The position numbers were made by a program, and so were the translations under genes. The notes under the pieces were generated by a model. The model saw nothing but the letters and a program-made list of their open reading frames with translations, made no database searches and was not told the DNA's origin. Below, piece by piece: positions 29,064 through 40,504 of a stretch of DNA of 64,000 bases (the stretch's first letter is position 1; the number at the start of each line of letters is the position of its first letter). Source of the stretch: Pasteurella testudinis DSM 23072 (GTDB taxonomy: Bacteria > Pseudomonadota > Gammaproteobacteria > Enterobacterales > Pasteurellaceae); the NCBI RefSeq assembly GCF_900176075.1, contig NZ_FWWV01000013.1, positions 82,279-146,278 on the forward strand, read 5' to 3'.

Positions 29064-30008
29064 TCAATCTAAAATTTTAATCGTGGCGCGTTTGCGTAAA
29101 CCGCTGACCCAGTTTTTAGCTTCTTCTTGCGCCTGCTTGTTGACAATTTGTTCGTAGGCTTTTTGGCGGTAGAAGTCCTCGGTTCTATCCCCTTTACGGC
29201 TCTCGGTCACTTCCAAAATATGCCAGCCGTATTCGGTTTTAAACGGTTGTGAAATCACCCCCGGTTTGCTGCTGCGCACCACTTTGGCGAATTCCGGCAC
29301 ATAACTGTCAGGGAAAGCAAAGCCTAAATCGCCGCCTTTATCGCCGGAAAGATAGTCTTTCGAATTGGCTTTGGCTGCGGCTTCAAACGTGGTTTTCTTC
29401 GCGAGAATCTCAGCGCGGATTCGGCTTAATTCGGCTTTGGCTTTAGCATCGGTCAAAATCGGATTGGTTTTCAACAGAATGTGGCGCACGCGATACTCCG
29501 GTGCGGTGTGTTTTTGCACTTTACCGCTCTTTTCGGCTTTTTTCTGTAAATCGTTGCCCAGCGCTTCCACTTGTTCACGGGTCACTTCGATACTTTTGCC
29601 GATATTTTGTTGGCGCACTTCGTTCATCAACAATTGGTGGGCAATCTGATTGCGGTATTGGTGATAATTCACCCCTTGATAGTCCAGCACGTCAAGCAAT
29701 TGCCCCCAAGTCAAGCCGTTGCTGTCAGCGATGCTTTGAAACACTTGATCCACCTGTGCGCTGCTGATCCGCACGCCGGACTCCTGAATTGCCTGCTGTA
29801 CCAGAATATCGTCAATGATTCCGTCTAAGGCTTTTTGGCGGTTGGCGGCATTGTCGGCTTTTTTGCCCAACTCTTTTTTGACCTGACTGGCCAAAATCGG
29901 GTAGCCGTTGACCGTGGCGACCACTTTTTCCGCCGCAACGCCCTGCAACGGCATAAACAGCGCCAACAGCATGGCTGACAACAAAGGCAGGCTATATATA
30001 AATTTCAT
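29064..30008 (-). CDS. surA: Periplasmic chaperone / peptidyl-prolyl isomerase SurA
   Basis: A protein of about 314 residues that keeps outer-membrane proteins soluble on their way to the Bam machine. A signal peptide (MKFIYSLPLLSAMLLALFMP, cleaved near VAAE) precedes the SurA N-domain and a parvulin domain (about residues 165-275; EYRVRHILLKTNPILTDAKA to YGWHILEVTESR). Only one parvulin domain is present, as in H. influenzae; E. coli SurA has two. The ATG at 30008 is preferred since it gives a clean signal peptide; an in-frame start at 30029 exists. It heads surA-ksgA-apaH. Confidence 0.93.
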   Translation of the reverse strand: MKFIYSLPLLSAMLLALFMPLQGVAAEKVVATVNGYPILASQVKKELGKKADNAANRQKALDGIIDDILVQQAIQESGVRISSAQVDQVFQSIADSNGLTWGQLLDVLDYQGVNYHQYRNQIAHQLLMNEVRQQNIGKSIEVTREQVEALGNDLQKKAEKSGKVQKHTAPEYRVRHILLKTNPILTDAKAKAELSRIRAEILAKKTTFEAAAKANSKDYLSGDKGGDLGFAFPDSYVPEFAKVVRSSKPGVISQPFKTEYGWHILEVTESRKGDRTEDFYRQKAYEQIVNKQAQEEAKNWVSGLRKRATIKILD

Positions 30009-30181
30009 ATTGATACTGGTCAGTTTCATTGATACTTCCGTTTCTGCTAATTAAAACCAAGGATATATTGCTTAGAGCCTGTTTTTGCAAAAAAATTCAA
30101 ACTGATGTGAATAATCCCTTGCAATCGCTCAATTCTTCGACAAGATTTTGCTGATTTTCAAACAGCAATTGTCATACAACA

Positions 30182-30850
30182 CTATTCATCGGCGGCATAA
30201 CCGTTGGGTGGAAGCGCTTCTCCATCGAGCCACGCTTTGCCGTCAAGCAACTGCAAGCGCCCTTGTGCAAACCAAGAAACCACCAACGGGTAAATTTGCA
30301 GTTCCTGTGCCTTGACCCGTTCGACCACGTCTTCAACCTGATCATCACTAAAAATCGGCACTTTGGCTTGCAGCACAATCGCGCCTGCATCAACTTCTTC
30401 GTTGACAAAATGCACCGTAGTGCCGTGTTGTTGATCACCGGCTTCCATTGCCCGTCGGTAGGTGTCCAAGCCCGGATATTTCGGCAACAATGACGGGTGG
30501 ATATTCAAGATTCGATCACTGAAACGTTGGATAAAGGCGGCGGTCAAAATTTTCATATAGCCTGCCAACACGATCAAATCCACTTTGCACTGCTGTAAAT
30601 AGTCGGCAATCGCCAAATCCATCGTTTGGTTATCCGCATAGGCGTTGCGCAGAAAAGTGCGGTTTTCAATGCCTGCCTGCTGCGCCCGCTGCAAGCCGTA
30701 AGCATCGGCTTTGTTGCTGACCACGGTAACAATTTCTCCGTTGATTTTGCCGCTGTCACAGGCATCAATCAACGCCTGCAAATTGCCGCCTTCGCCGGAA
30801 ATCAAGACCGCCATTCTGATCATGCCGCTTTTCATACCGTTTTGCCTCAC
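30182..30850 (-). CDS. purN: Phosphoribosylglycinamide formyltransferase (GART 1)
   Basis: A 222-residue folate-dependent enzyme of purine synthesis, transferring a formyl group to GAR. The N-terminal [18 protein letters not shown] is the family start. The catalytic region has [21 protein letters not shown] (His), then [19 protein letters not shown] (His and Asp). The GTG at 30850 overlaps the purM stop (GTGA); an ATG at 30835 is an alternative start with the same core. It is the second gene of the purMN operon. Confidence 0.93.
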   Translation of the reverse strand: MRQNGMKSGMIRMAVLISGEGGNLQALIDACDSGKINGEIVTVVSNKADAYGLQRAQQAGIENRTFLRNAYADNQTMDLAIADYLQQCKVDLIVLAGYMKILTAAFIQRFSDRILNIHPSLLPKYPGLDTYRRAMEAGDQQHGTTVHFVNEEVDAGAIVLQAKVPIFSDDQVEDVVERVKAQELQIYPLVVSWFAQGRLQLLDGKAWLDGEALPPNGYAADE

Positions 30851-31890
30851 GCCGGCATCACCACTTGCGCCGCTTCATCACTGCCCAACGCTTCAATGCG
30901 GCCGATTAACCACGCCTTTTCACCGGCTTGCTGCAACAGAGCAAGTGCGGTTTCCACATCTTTTTGCGGCAACGCAATCACCATGCCGACACCGCAGTTA
31001 AAAGTGCGGTACATTTCGTGGCGCTCGATATTGCCTTGTTGTTGCAGCCAGCCGAACACGCTCGGCCACTGCCAGCTGTTCTCATCGATCACTGCCTTGA
31101 CATGGGCTGGCAGAACGCGCGGAATATTTTCCCAGAAACCGCCGCCGGTCAAATGCGAAATCGCATGCACATCAACGTGTTTAATCAGTTGCAGCACCGA
31201 TTTGACATAAATTTTAGTCGGTGCTAGCAGATGTTCCGCCAATGGTTTGCCGTCGAGCAAATCGTTGGCGGTGTCAGCCCCGCTGACTTCCAGCACTTTA
31301 CGAATCAAAGAATAGCCGTTGGAGTGCGGTCCGCTCGAACCCAACGCAATCAAGGCATCACCGACTTTGACCTTGCTGGCATCAATGATTTCGCTCTTTT
31401 CCACCACGCCGACGCAGAAGCCGGCCAAGTCGTAGTCGCCCTGATGATACATACCCGGCATTTCCGCCGTTTCGCCGCCGACCAAAGCGCAGCCTGACTG
31501 TTCGCAACCGTCGGCAATGCCTTTAATCACATCGGCAGCGACATCGACTTCCAATTTGCCGGTGGCATAGTAATCAAGGAAAAACAGCGGTTCCGCCCCC
31601 TGCACCACCAAATCATTGACGCACATCGCGACCAAATCCACACCGATGGTATCGTGCTTATTCAAATCAATCGCCAGTCGCAATTTTGTGCCGACCCCGT
31701 CCGTCCCCGAAACCAGCACCGGTTCTTTATATTTGCTCGGAATAGAACAGAGCGCACCAAAACCACCAAGTCCGCCCATCACTTCCGGACGGCGGGTCCG
31801 TTTGACATCTTCTTTAATTCTGTCAACCAAGTCATTGCCCGCATTAATATCAACACCGGCATCTTTATAACTTAATGATTTCTTTTCCAC
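30847..31890 (-). CDS. purM: Phosphoribosylformylglycinamidine cyclo-ligase
   Basis: A 347-residue AIR synthetase, the fifth step of purine synthesis, closing the imidazole ring with ATP. The family blocks are [21 protein letters not shown] at the start, [33 protein letters not shown] and [11 protein letters not shown]. Length is standard. It overlaps purN by four bases and is divergent from upp, an order shared with E. coli. I found no convincing PurR box in the 178 bases before it. Confidence 0.96.
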   Translation of the reverse strand: MEKKSLSYKDAGVDINAGNDLVDRIKEDVKRTRRPEVMGGLGGFGALCSIPSKYKEPVLVSGTDGVGTKLRLAIDLNKHDTIGVDLVAMCVNDLVVQGAEPLFFLDYYATGKLEVDVAADVIKGIADGCEQSGCALVGGETAEMPGMYHQGDYDLAGFCVGVVEKSEIIDASKVKVGDALIALGSSGPHSNGYSLIRKVLEVSGADTANDLLDGKPLAEHLLAPTKIYVKSVLQLIKHVDVHAISHLTGGGFWENIPRVLPAHVKAVIDENSWQWPSVFGWLQQQGNIERHEMYRTFNCGVGMVIALPQKDVETALALLQQAGEKAWLIGRIEALGSDEAAQVVMPA

Positions 31891-32116
31891 GATACATTCC
31901 TATTCATTCATGTTCAATTTGTTGGCAAAAGGCATTTGCTGCGGTTTGTAAACGGCGATAATTGTAACATGCTTGCGCAATTATTGGCGACAGCTAATTT
32001 TGAGTTCGCTCTGCTTTCAATTTTTTACAACGCCGATCCACTTATGCGCATAAAAAACTGTTAATTCGATGATCTATCCATTAAAATTTACGGGATCTAA
32101 ACTCAAGGAGCCCAAA

Positions 32117-32743
32117 ATGAAACTTGTCCAAGTCAAACACCCGCTTATCAAACACAAACTCGGCCTGATGCGCGCCGCCGAAATCAATACCAAAAACTTT
32201 CGCGAACTGGCAACCGAAGTCGGCAGCCTGCTGACTTATGAAGCCACCGCTGATTTGGAGACCGAAAAAGTGATTATCGACGGTTGGAATGGACCGGTGG
32301 AAGTGGAGCGGATTAAAGGCAAAAAAGTGACGGTCGTGCCGATTCTGCGTGCCGGTTTAGGCATGATGGACGGCGTACTGGAACACATTCCGAGCGCCAG
32401 AATCAGCGTGGTCGGTATGTACCGCAATGAAGAAACGTTGGAGCCCGTACCTTATTTTCAAAAACTGGCGGGAGATTTGGAAGAGCGTCTGGCGATTGTG
32501 GTTGACCCGATGTTGGCAACCGGCGGATCGATGGTGGCAACGATCGATCTGTTAAAACAAAAAGGCTGCCGCCAAATTAAAGTCTTGGTGCTGGTCGCCG
32601 CACCGGAAGGGATTGCGGTGTTGGAAAAAGCACACCCTGACGTGGAACTTTATACCGCCTCGATTGACGATCACTTAAATGAACAAGGCTATATCATTCC
32701 GGGCTTGGGCGATGCCGGCGATAAAATTTTCGGTACCAAATAA
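32117..32743 (+). CDS. upp: Uracil phosphoribosyltransferase
   Basis: A 208-residue salvage enzyme making UMP from uracil and PRPP. The PRPP-binding loop is [18 protein letters not shown], and the uracil-binding end is [23 protein letters not shown] at 32105-32110 is correctly spaced from the ATG at 32117; this start gives [16 protein letters not shown], matching the family, so the longer frame from 32069 is rejected. uraA follows 66 bases downstream, making an uptake-and-salvage pair. Confidence 0.97.
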   Translation: MKLVQVKHPLIKHKLGLMRAAEINTKNFRELATEVGSLLTYEATADLETEKVIIDGWNGPVEVERIKGKKVTVVPILRAGLGMMDGVLEHIPSARISVVGMYRNEETLEPVPYFQKLAGDLEERLAIVVDPMLATGGSMVATIDLLKQKGCRQIKVLVLVAAPEGIAVLEKAHPDVELYTASIDDHLNEQGYIIPGLGDAGDKIFGTK

Positions 32744-32809
32744 CCGTTCGGCATAATGCGATAAGCCGATACCGCACTTTTAACCATGGGTTTAAACGAG
32801 TAATTTATT

Positions 32810-34069
32810 ATGCAAAATTCCACTCTTCACAGTGATGATCTGCCGATACAAAGCCTGCCGAAACAGGCGTTTGTCGGGCTGCAAATGTTGTTTGTCGCCT
32901 TCGGCGCATTGGTTTTGGTGCCGTTAATCGTCGGCTTGGACAGCAACACCGCACTTTTAACCGCCGGCGTCGGCACCCTGCTTTTCCAACTCTGCACCAA
33001 ACGTCAAGTCCCGATTTTCCTCGCCTCTTCCTTCGCTTTCATCGCCCCGATGCAATACGGTATCGCCACTTGGGGATTAGCCGTGACCATGGGCGGTTTA
33101 ATGTTCGCCGGTTTGGTGTACATCGCTTTAAGCGGCTTGGTGAAACTGAAAGGCGCAGGCATCTTACAACGGGTCTTTCCACCGGTGGTGGTCGGGCCGA
33201 TTATCATCATTATCGGTATGGGGCTGGCGCCGCTGGCGGTGAATATGGCAATCGGCAAAGGCGGTGACGCACAAATTTATCCGTATGAACAGGCAATTCT
33301 GGTTTCCATGGTGACCTTAATCACCACGCTGGTGGTCGCCGTCTTTGCCAAAGGCTTGATGAAACTGATTCCGATTATGTTCGGCATTGCGGTCGGGTAT
33401 ATTTTGGCGCTCTGCCTGGGCTTGGTCGATTTCAGCGCAATCCATCAAGCCGCATGGTTTAGCGTGCCGACCCTGACCACGCCGGAATTCAAACTGGAAG
33501 CGATTTTGTATTTGCTACCGATTGCGATTGCACCGGCGATTGAACACGTCGGCGGCATTATGGCGATCAGCTCGGTCACCGGTAAAGATTTCCTGAAACA
33601 ACCGGGCTTGCACCGCACTTTGCTCGGCGACGGCATCGCCACCTCCGCCGCTTCTTTCTTGGGTGGCCCGCCGAATACCACCTATGCCGAAGTAACCGGC
33701 GCAGTTATGCTGACCCGTAATTTCAACCCGAAAATCATGACTTGGGCGGCGTGCTGGGCGATTGCCATCTCGTTCTGCGGCAAAGTCGGCGCATTTTTAT
33801 CCACCATTCCGACCGTCGTCATGGGCGGCATCATGATGTTGGTATTCGGCTCGATCGCCGTGGTCGGCATGAGCACCCTGATTAAAGCACAAGTCAACGT
33901 GTCCGAACCGCGAAATTTGTGTATTATTTCCGTCGTCTTGACTTTCGGCATCGGCGGCATGATGTTGAATGTCGGCGAAGTGTCTTTAAAAGGCATCAGT
34001 TTATGTGCTATCGTGGCGGTGATTATGAATTTGGTTTTACCGAAAACCAAAGAAGACGGTATGCATTGA
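32810..34069 (+). CDS. uraA: Uracil permease (NCS2 family)
   Basis: A 419-residue uracil:proton symporter with fourteen hydrophobic segments of the NCS2 fold. Characteristic blocks are FVGLQMLFVAFGALVLVPLI near the start, APAIEHVGGIMAISSVTGKD (the conserved Glu region) and FLGGPPNTTYAEVTGAV. It follows upp and precedes hda, the order seen in E. coli. An uptake signal lies in the gap before it. Confidence 0.95.
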   Translation: MQNSTLHSDDLPIQSLPKQAFVGLQMLFVAFGALVLVPLIVGLDSNTALLTAGVGTLLFQLCTKRQVPIFLASSFAFIAPMQYGIATWGLAVTMGGLMFAGLVYIALSGLVKLKGAGILQRVFPPVVVGPIIIIIGMGLAPLAVNMAIGKGGDAQIYPYEQAILVSMVTLITTLVVAVFAKGLMKLIPIMFGIAVGYILALCLGLVDFSAIHQAAWFSVPTLTTPEFKLEAILYLLPIAIAPAIEHVGGIMAISSVTGKDFLKQPGLHRTLLGDGIATSAASFLGGPPNTTYAEVTGAVMLTRNFNPKIMTWAACWAIAISFCGKVGAFLSTIPTVVMGGIMMLVFGSIAVVGMSTLIKAQVNVSEPRNLCIISVVLTFGIGGMMLNVGEVSLKGISLCAIVAVIMNLVLPKTKEDGMH

Positions 34070-34139
34070 TTGTAATAAACCGATTAAACAAACACAGGCG
34101 GCGTCGGCTTGCCGCCGATTGCAAATAGCGGATAACGTT

Positions 34140-34841
34140 TTGACAGCACCGATCCAACTGACTTTACCTATTCAGCAAGCAGACGATTTGACCCTGCAAA
34201 ATTTCTGTGGGGAAAACAACCCCGTGCTGCTGGATTCGCTGTTTCAGGCGCTGCAACAACGGCAGCAACAATTTTTCTATCTGTACGGAGAACACGGCAG
34301 CGGCAAAAGCCATTTGCTGAAAGCCTGTTGCCACTTGCTGTTTGATCGCGGCGGACGCGCCAGCTTTATCCCGTTAAAACAAGCCGCACAGTTTTCGCCC
34401 GACGTATTGGATAATTTGGAAACGCAGGATCTGGTCTGCATTGACGATCTGCAAACCATCGCCGGACAAGCCAAATGGGAAACCGCACTTTTTGATCTGT
34501 ACAATCGGATTAAAGAACAGGGCAAAACGATTTTGATGTTGAGTGCCGCCGAATCGCCGCGCCACCTGCCGTTGGAGCTGAACGATCTGCGCTCGCGTTT
34601 AAGTTGGGGCGAAATTCATAAGCTGCAACCGTTGGACGAACGGCAAAAATTGAAAACGCTGCAACAGCGTGCCTATCAGCGCGGCTTGGAACTGCCGGAC
34701 GAAGTGGGATTGTTTCTGTTAAAACGGCTTGAACGCGACAGCAAAAGTCTGTTCGACACGCTGCAACAACTCGATCAAGCCTCGCTACAAGCGCAACGCA
34801 AGCTCACGATTCCGTTCGTGAAGCACTGCCTGCAACTATAA
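34140..34841 (+). CDS. hda: DnaA regulatory inactivator Hda
   Basis: A 233-residue AAA+ protein that works with the loaded sliding clamp to make DnaA hydrolyse its ATP after initiation. The N terminus IQLTLPIQ is the clamp-binding motif. The P-loop is YGEHGSGKSHLL (Lys56) and Walker B is LVCIDDLQTI. The TTG at 34140 is chosen because it aligns with the E. coli N terminus and has AGCGGA upstream; a TTG at 34119 would add seven residues. Use of a rare start codon matches E. coli hda, which also starts with a non-ATG codon. Confidence 0.9.
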   Translation: MTAPIQLTLPIQQADDLTLQNFCGENNPVLLDSLFQALQQRQQQFFYLYGEHGSGKSHLLKACCHLLFDRGGRASFIPLKQAAQFSPDVLDNLETQDLVCIDDLQTIAGQAKWETALFDLYNRIKEQGKTILMLSAAESPRHLPLELNDLRSRLSWGEIHKLQPLDERQKLKTLQQRAYQRGLELPDEVGLFLLKRLERDSKSLFDTLQQLDQASLQAQRKLTIPFVKHCLQL

Positions 34842-35186
34842 AATCGCCAACACAGCCTCCGGCGGCCGTCCGATTTTGGCTTTATCGCCGTTGACCACAA
34901 TCGGGCGCTCCAACAAGGCGGAATGTTCCACAATCGCCTGCAACAACTGCGCCTGACTCAACGCCGGATCGTCCAGTCCCAAAGTGCGGTACAGTTCGTC
35001 TTTCACCCGCATCATAGCCCGCACATCGGCAATGCCCAACTTCTCGGCAAGCTGCTGCAATTCGGCAACCGAATACCGTTTGTTCAGATAGGTTTCGATT
35101 TCCGGCTGGATTCCGCGACTTTCCAACAAATTAAGGGTTTCACGGCTTTTTGAACATCTCGGATTGTGTAAAATTTTTATACTCAT
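34836..35186 (-). CDS. ArsC/YfgD-like thioredoxin-fold reductase
   Basis: A 116-residue protein of the glutaredoxin-dependent arsenate reductase family. The active-site Cys11 is in HNPRCSKSRETLNLLESRG. The C-terminal GRPPEAVLAIL also fits the family. Its position, converging on hda with a six-base overlap, is that of E. coli yfgD. No arsenite pump or arsR gene is nearby, so a true role in arsenic resistance is doubtful; YfgD-type proteins have no settled function. Confidence 0.88.
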   Translation of the reverse strand: MSIKILHNPRCSKSRETLNLLESRGIQPEIETYLNKRYSVAELQQLAEKLGIADVRAMMRVKDELYRTLGLDDPALSQAQLLQAIVEHSALLERPIVVNGDKAKIGRPPEAVLAIL

Positions 35187-35312
35187 GCGCTGCTCCTTTT
35201 TATTTTGTGAAATTCAAAATAGTTTTAATCTTTCATAAAGTCAATAACTTGTTATAATCGCTCTAGCCGATTCATTAACAACGATACATAAACGCCATAG
35301 GGAAAAAACGTT

Positions 35313-36380
35313 ATGTGGGAAATGTTTCAAAACTGGTACCGACGCCGCTTCAGCGATCCGCAAGCGCTCGGGCTGTTCGCCATTCTACTGTTCATTTTTA
35401 TCGCCATTTATTTTTTCAGTGATATTATCGCGCCTTTGTTGATCGCACTCGTCATCGCCTATCTGCTGGAAGCGCCGATCACCTTTTTATCCAAAACCCT
35501 GAAATTGCCGCGTTCGGTGTCGGTCAGTATCTCGCTATTCTTGTTTGTTGCGCTGATCATTTTTATCATGGTGGTGTTTATCCCGCGTTTATGGACGCAA
35601 ACCATTTCCTTAACCCAAGATCTGCCCGGCATGATCAATCAGTTGCACGACTGGCTGCTGACCCTGCCGGAGCACTATCCGGGCTTGATTGACTACCAAA
35701 TGCTGGATTCCTTATTCAGCAACACCCGCGCCAAATTGCTGGCGTTCGGCGAATCGGCATTGCGCTACTCGCTTTCGTCGCTGCTGAGCTTGGTGACTAT
35801 CGGCATTTACGCTTTTCTCGTGCCGTTAATGGTGTTTTTTCTGGTTAAAGATAAACAGGAATTGATTCAAGGCGTTATGCGTTTTATGCCGCGCAACCGC
35901 ACTTTGGCATCGCAAGTCTGGCGCGAAATGCAAACCCAGATTTCCAACTATATTCGCGGCAAGTTTTTAGAAATCATCGTGGTCGGCGCTTTCACTTATG
36001 CCCTGCTGCTGTTTTTCGGTTTACGCTATCCGTTGCTGTTGGCGTTCGGCGTCGGCTTATCAGTGTTAGTACCCTATGTCGGCGCGGTTTTGATCACCAT
36101 TCCGATTGCACTGGTGGCGCTGGTGCAATTCGGCGTTACCCCGACATTCTGGTATTTGATATTGGGCTATGTCATCATTCAAATTTTGGACGGCAATCTG
36201 CTAGTGCCGATTCTCTTTTCCGAGGCTGTCAATCTGCACCCGCTGACAATTATTTTGTCGGTGTTGATCTTCGGCGGTTTATGGGGCTTCTGGGGTGTAT
36301 TTTTCGCCATTCCGCTGGCAACGTTGGTCAAAGCGGTGGTCAACGCTTGGCCGTCCAACGAAGAAACCGAATCGGCTTAA
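35313..36380 (+). CDS. perM: AI-2E family transporter (PerM-like permease)
   Basis: A 355-residue inner-membrane protein with about eight hydrophobic segments in the 2+5(+1) arrangement of the AI-2E family. Conserved blocks are [15 protein letters not shown] near residue 45, [13 protein letters not shown] in the middle, and [16 protein letters not shown] in the C-terminal half. Members have been linked to autoinducer export or ion exchange, but the PerM branch has no proven substrate. It lies near hda and the yfgD-like gene as in E. coli. A 9-base inverted repeat (36438-36446 with 36479-36487) follows it. Confidence 0.88.
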   Translation: MWEMFQNWYRRRFSDPQALGLFAILLFIFIAIYFFSDIIAPLLIALVIAYLLEAPITFLSKTLKLPRSVSVSISLFLFVALIIFIMVVFIPRLWTQTISLTQDLPGMINQLHDWLLTLPEHYPGLIDYQMLDSLFSNTRAKLLAFGESALRYSLSSLLSLVTIGIYAFLVPLMVFFLVKDKQELIQGVMRFMPRNRTLASQVWREMQTQISNYIRGKFLEIIVVGAFTYALLLFFGLRYPLLLAFGVGLSVLVPYVGAVLITIPIALVALVQFGVTPTFWYLILGYVIIQILDGNLLVPILFSEAVNLHPLTIILSVLIFGGLWGFWGVFFAIPLATLVKAVVNAWPSNEETESA

Positions 36381-36559
36381 ATCCGGCAACCGCAAACAAC
36401 GTGTTGTCCAAACACTTGGTTATCTTTAATCATAAAAATCCGCACCTCAATCGTTTGGTTTTGTAATCTAACTTTTGGGGTGCGGATCAGAAACCGCACT
36501 TTGCCGTTTTTTCATTCTCCTCAAAACTTTACCCAAATCACATTTTCCGCTTTTACCGC

Positions 36560-36588
36560 TTGTCGTCGCCGACTATCTTGCTTATACT
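36560..36588 (+). promoter_or_regulatory. thiC promoter
   Basis: TTGTCG (36560-36565) and TATACT (36583-36588) are separated by 17 bases. Transcription would begin near 36595, exactly where the TPP aptamer starts. Confidence 0.65.
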
Positions 36589-36595
36589 CGCCTCT

Positions 36596-36720
36596 CTTGT
36601 CGGAGTGCCAATCATGATTGGCTGAGACCGTAAATCGGGATCCGTGGAACCTGCTCGGGTTAAGACCTGCGAAGGGAACAAGTCAATCATCACCTTATTT
36701 TGCAAACCGATGATTTTCTC
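36596..36720 (+). promoter_or_regulatory. TPP riboswitch (THI element) and expression platform
   Basis: The aptamer (36596-36682) has the conserved TPP elements in order: CGGAGTGCC, GGCTGAGACCG, GGGATCCGTGGAACCTG and the closing TTAAGACCTGCGAAGGGAAC. The outer stem pairs CTTGT with ACAAG. Behind it AATCATC (36685-36691) pairs with GATGATT (36709-36715) and runs into TTTTCTCT, a plausible terminator by which bound thiamine pyrophosphate stops transcription. The remaining 130 bases to thiC hold one uptake signal and the AAAGGAATT ribosome site. The part of the gap before the promoter (36381-36559) shows only an inverted repeat and another uptake signal. Confidence 0.95.
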
Positions 36721-36835
36721 TGATCGCTAAACCGCACTTTGTTGCCGTTTCACACGCGACAATTGCCGTTTACCGACTTCCACCCTTTTTCTTCACTCTG
36801 GACAAGCATTTCTTGGTTATTTTTACCGACTATAA

Positions 36836-38767
<1,932 letters not shown>

Positions 38768-38781
38768 CGCTTTCGCTAACG

Positions 38782-38811
38782 GCGGCAGGCTGCTCGCTTG
38801 CCGCTATTTTT
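38782..38811 (+). terminator. thiC terminator
   Basis: GCGGCAGGC (782-790) pairs with GCTTGCCGC (796-804) with one G-T wobble, then TATTTTTG follows. It overlaps the last codons of the convergent bcp gene. Confidence 0.8.
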
Positions 38812-39271
38812 GCAGATAATCCAACACCAGCTGCGCATGATCTTTGGTTTTGAATTTATCAAACACCTGTTCAATCACGCCGTTTTCATCAATTAAAAAA
38901 CTGATCCGGTGAATGCCGTCATACACCCGCCCCATAAATTTTTTCTCGCCCCACACGCCGAATTGCTCGGCAACTTGATGATCCGGATCGGACAGCAGGG
39001 TGAAATTCAACCCTTTTTTCTCGATAAAATTTTGCAGTTTCGCCGGCAAATCCGGACTGATCCCCAAAATCACCACGCCCGATTGTGCCAACTGCGCCTT
39101 GCTGTCGCGCAGATCGCAGGCTTGGGTGGTGCAGCCCGGCGTTAAGGCTTTCGGGTAGAAATAGACCAAGACTTTTTGTCCTTGAAAATCAGACAGTTTG
39201 ACCGCCTGTCCGTCATGGTTCAACAGGCTGAATTGCGGCGCCGTTGTACCGCACTTTAAAATCGATAACAT
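38804..39271 (-). CDS. bcp: Thiol peroxidase of the Bcp/PrxQ family
   Basis: A 155-residue peroxiredoxin that reduces peroxides and is recycled by thioredoxin. The peroxidatic Cys47 is in TPGCTTQACDLRD, with the resolving-type Cys52 five residues on, as in E. coli Bcp. The N-terminal fold blocks APQFSLLNHDGQAVKLSDF and VLVYFYPKA are present. It is divergent from dapA. In E. coli bcp is also found close to dapA. Confidence 0.94.
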   Translation of the reverse strand: MLSILKCGTTAPQFSLLNHDGQAVKLSDFQGQKVLVYFYPKALTPGCTTQACDLRDSKAQLAQSGVVILGISPDLPAKLQNFIEKKGLNFTLLSDPDHQVAEQFGVWGEKKFMGRVYDGIHRISFLIDENGVIEQVFDKFKTKDHAQLVLDYLQK

Positions 39272-39478
39272 GATATTTCCTCATTTAATGCATTTTATAT
39301 AGAGTGCAAACTTATCACTAAACCACACTTTTTTCACTTTTTTTGATTTATGTGCAAGAAAATAAAAAAAGCACTTGCAAACTACAACCATTTTGGCAAG
39401 CTAAGTTAATGCTTCATCAATATCGAACCCGTTCATTTTCATCAATAAAACCAACAAAAAACCTACAGGAGAAGTTTT

Positions 39479-40378
39479 ATGTCGGCCAATAACCCTCTAT
39501 TTTCAGGCAGTATTGTTGCCTTAATCACGCCAATGGACAATTCCGGCGAAGTCAATTACAGCGAGCTGGAAGCCTTGGTCAATTTCCATATTGAAGCCGG
39601 AACCGATGCGATTGTTTCCGTCGGCACCACCGGCGAATCGGCGACGCTCAGCATTGATGAAAATGTAAAGGTTATTCTGAAGACCGTCGAATACGCCGCA
39701 GGCCGCATTCCGATTATTGCCGGCACCGGCGCCAACGCCACCAGCGAAGCGATTACCATGACCAAACTGCTGCACGGCAGCGGCGTCGCCGGTTGTCTGT
39801 CGGTCGTGCCTTACTACAACAAACCGACCCAAGAAGGGATGTATCAACATTTTAAAGCCATTGCCGAAAGCACCGACCTGCCGCAAATCCTGTATAACGT
39901 ACCGGGACGCACCGGCAGCGATCTGAAGCCGGAAACCGTGGCCCGCTTGGCGAAAATTCCGAATATCGTCGGCATTAAAGAAGCGACCGGCGATGTCAGC
40001 CGTGTCGGCCAAATCAAAGAATTGGCAGGCAAAGACTTTATCGTGTTAAGTGGTGACGATGCAACCGGACTGGACGCGATTAAAGCCGGTGGCGAAGGCG
40101 TGATTTCCGTCACCAACAATGTTGCCGCCGCCGATATGGCGAAAATGTGTCGCTTCGCCCTTAACGGCGATTTTGCCCAAGCCGATGAAATCAACAACCG
40201 CTTAATGCCATTGCACAAAGACTTATTTGTCGAATCCAACCCGATTCCGGTAAAATGGGCGTGCCACAAAATCGGCTTAATCAGCGATCCTTTCCTACGC
40301 CTGCCGTTGACGGTCTTGAGCGAACAAGCCCAACCGATCATCACCGCCGCCTTAAAAGCATCGGGGTTATTGAAATAA
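39479..40378 (+). CDS. dapA: 4-hydroxy-tetrahydrodipicolinate synthase
   Basis: A 299-residue TIM-barrel aldolase that condenses pyruvate and aspartate semialdehyde, the first committed step to lysine and diaminopimelate. [10 protein letters not shown] is the substrate loop, the conserved Tyr is in LYNVPGRTG (about residue 138) and the Schiff-base Lys in VGIKEATGD (about 165). ACAGGAGAAG precedes the ATG. The 207 bases ahead of it hold AT-rich promoter sequence but no recognisable lysine riboswitch. Confidence 0.96.
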   Translation: MSANNPLFSGSIVALITPMDNSGEVNYSELEALVNFHIEAGTDAIVSVGTTGESATLSIDENVKVILKTVEYAAGRIPIIAGTGANATSEAITMTKLLHGSGVAGCLSVVPYYNKPTQEGMYQHFKAIAESTDLPQILYNVPGRTGSDLKPETVARLAKIPNIVGIKEATGDVSRVGQIKELAGKDFIVLSGDDATGLDAIKAGGEGVISVTNNVAAADMAKMCRFALNGDFAQADEINNRLMPLHKDLFVESNPIPVKWACHKIGLISDPFLRLPLTVLSEQAQPIITAALKASGLLK

Positions 40379-40504
40379 CCGGTTTAAACACTCAATCATC
40401 ATCTAAAATCAAACGTGTGGTTATCCATTTTAAACCGCACTTTGATTTTTTATGATGACATCGACCGATGACTGACAAACAATAATCACCACCCCTTTAT
40501 AATA

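Noticed and set aside
31891-32000. Possible PurR box before purM
   Set aside because: The TTTGC/GCAAA pieces there are not arranged as a proper palindrome, so no operator is claimed.
34098-34118. GGCGGC/GCCGCC hairpin between uraA and hda
   Set aside because: No T tract, and uraA-hda synteny suggests read-through; significance unclear.
36438-36487. Inverted repeat ATCCGCACC/GGTGCGGAT after perM
   Set aside because: The loop is over 30 bases and no T tract follows, so I do not call it a terminator.
39272-39478. Possible lysine riboswitch before dapA
   Set aside because: The gap is AT-rich and lacks the conserved lysine-aptamer blocks.
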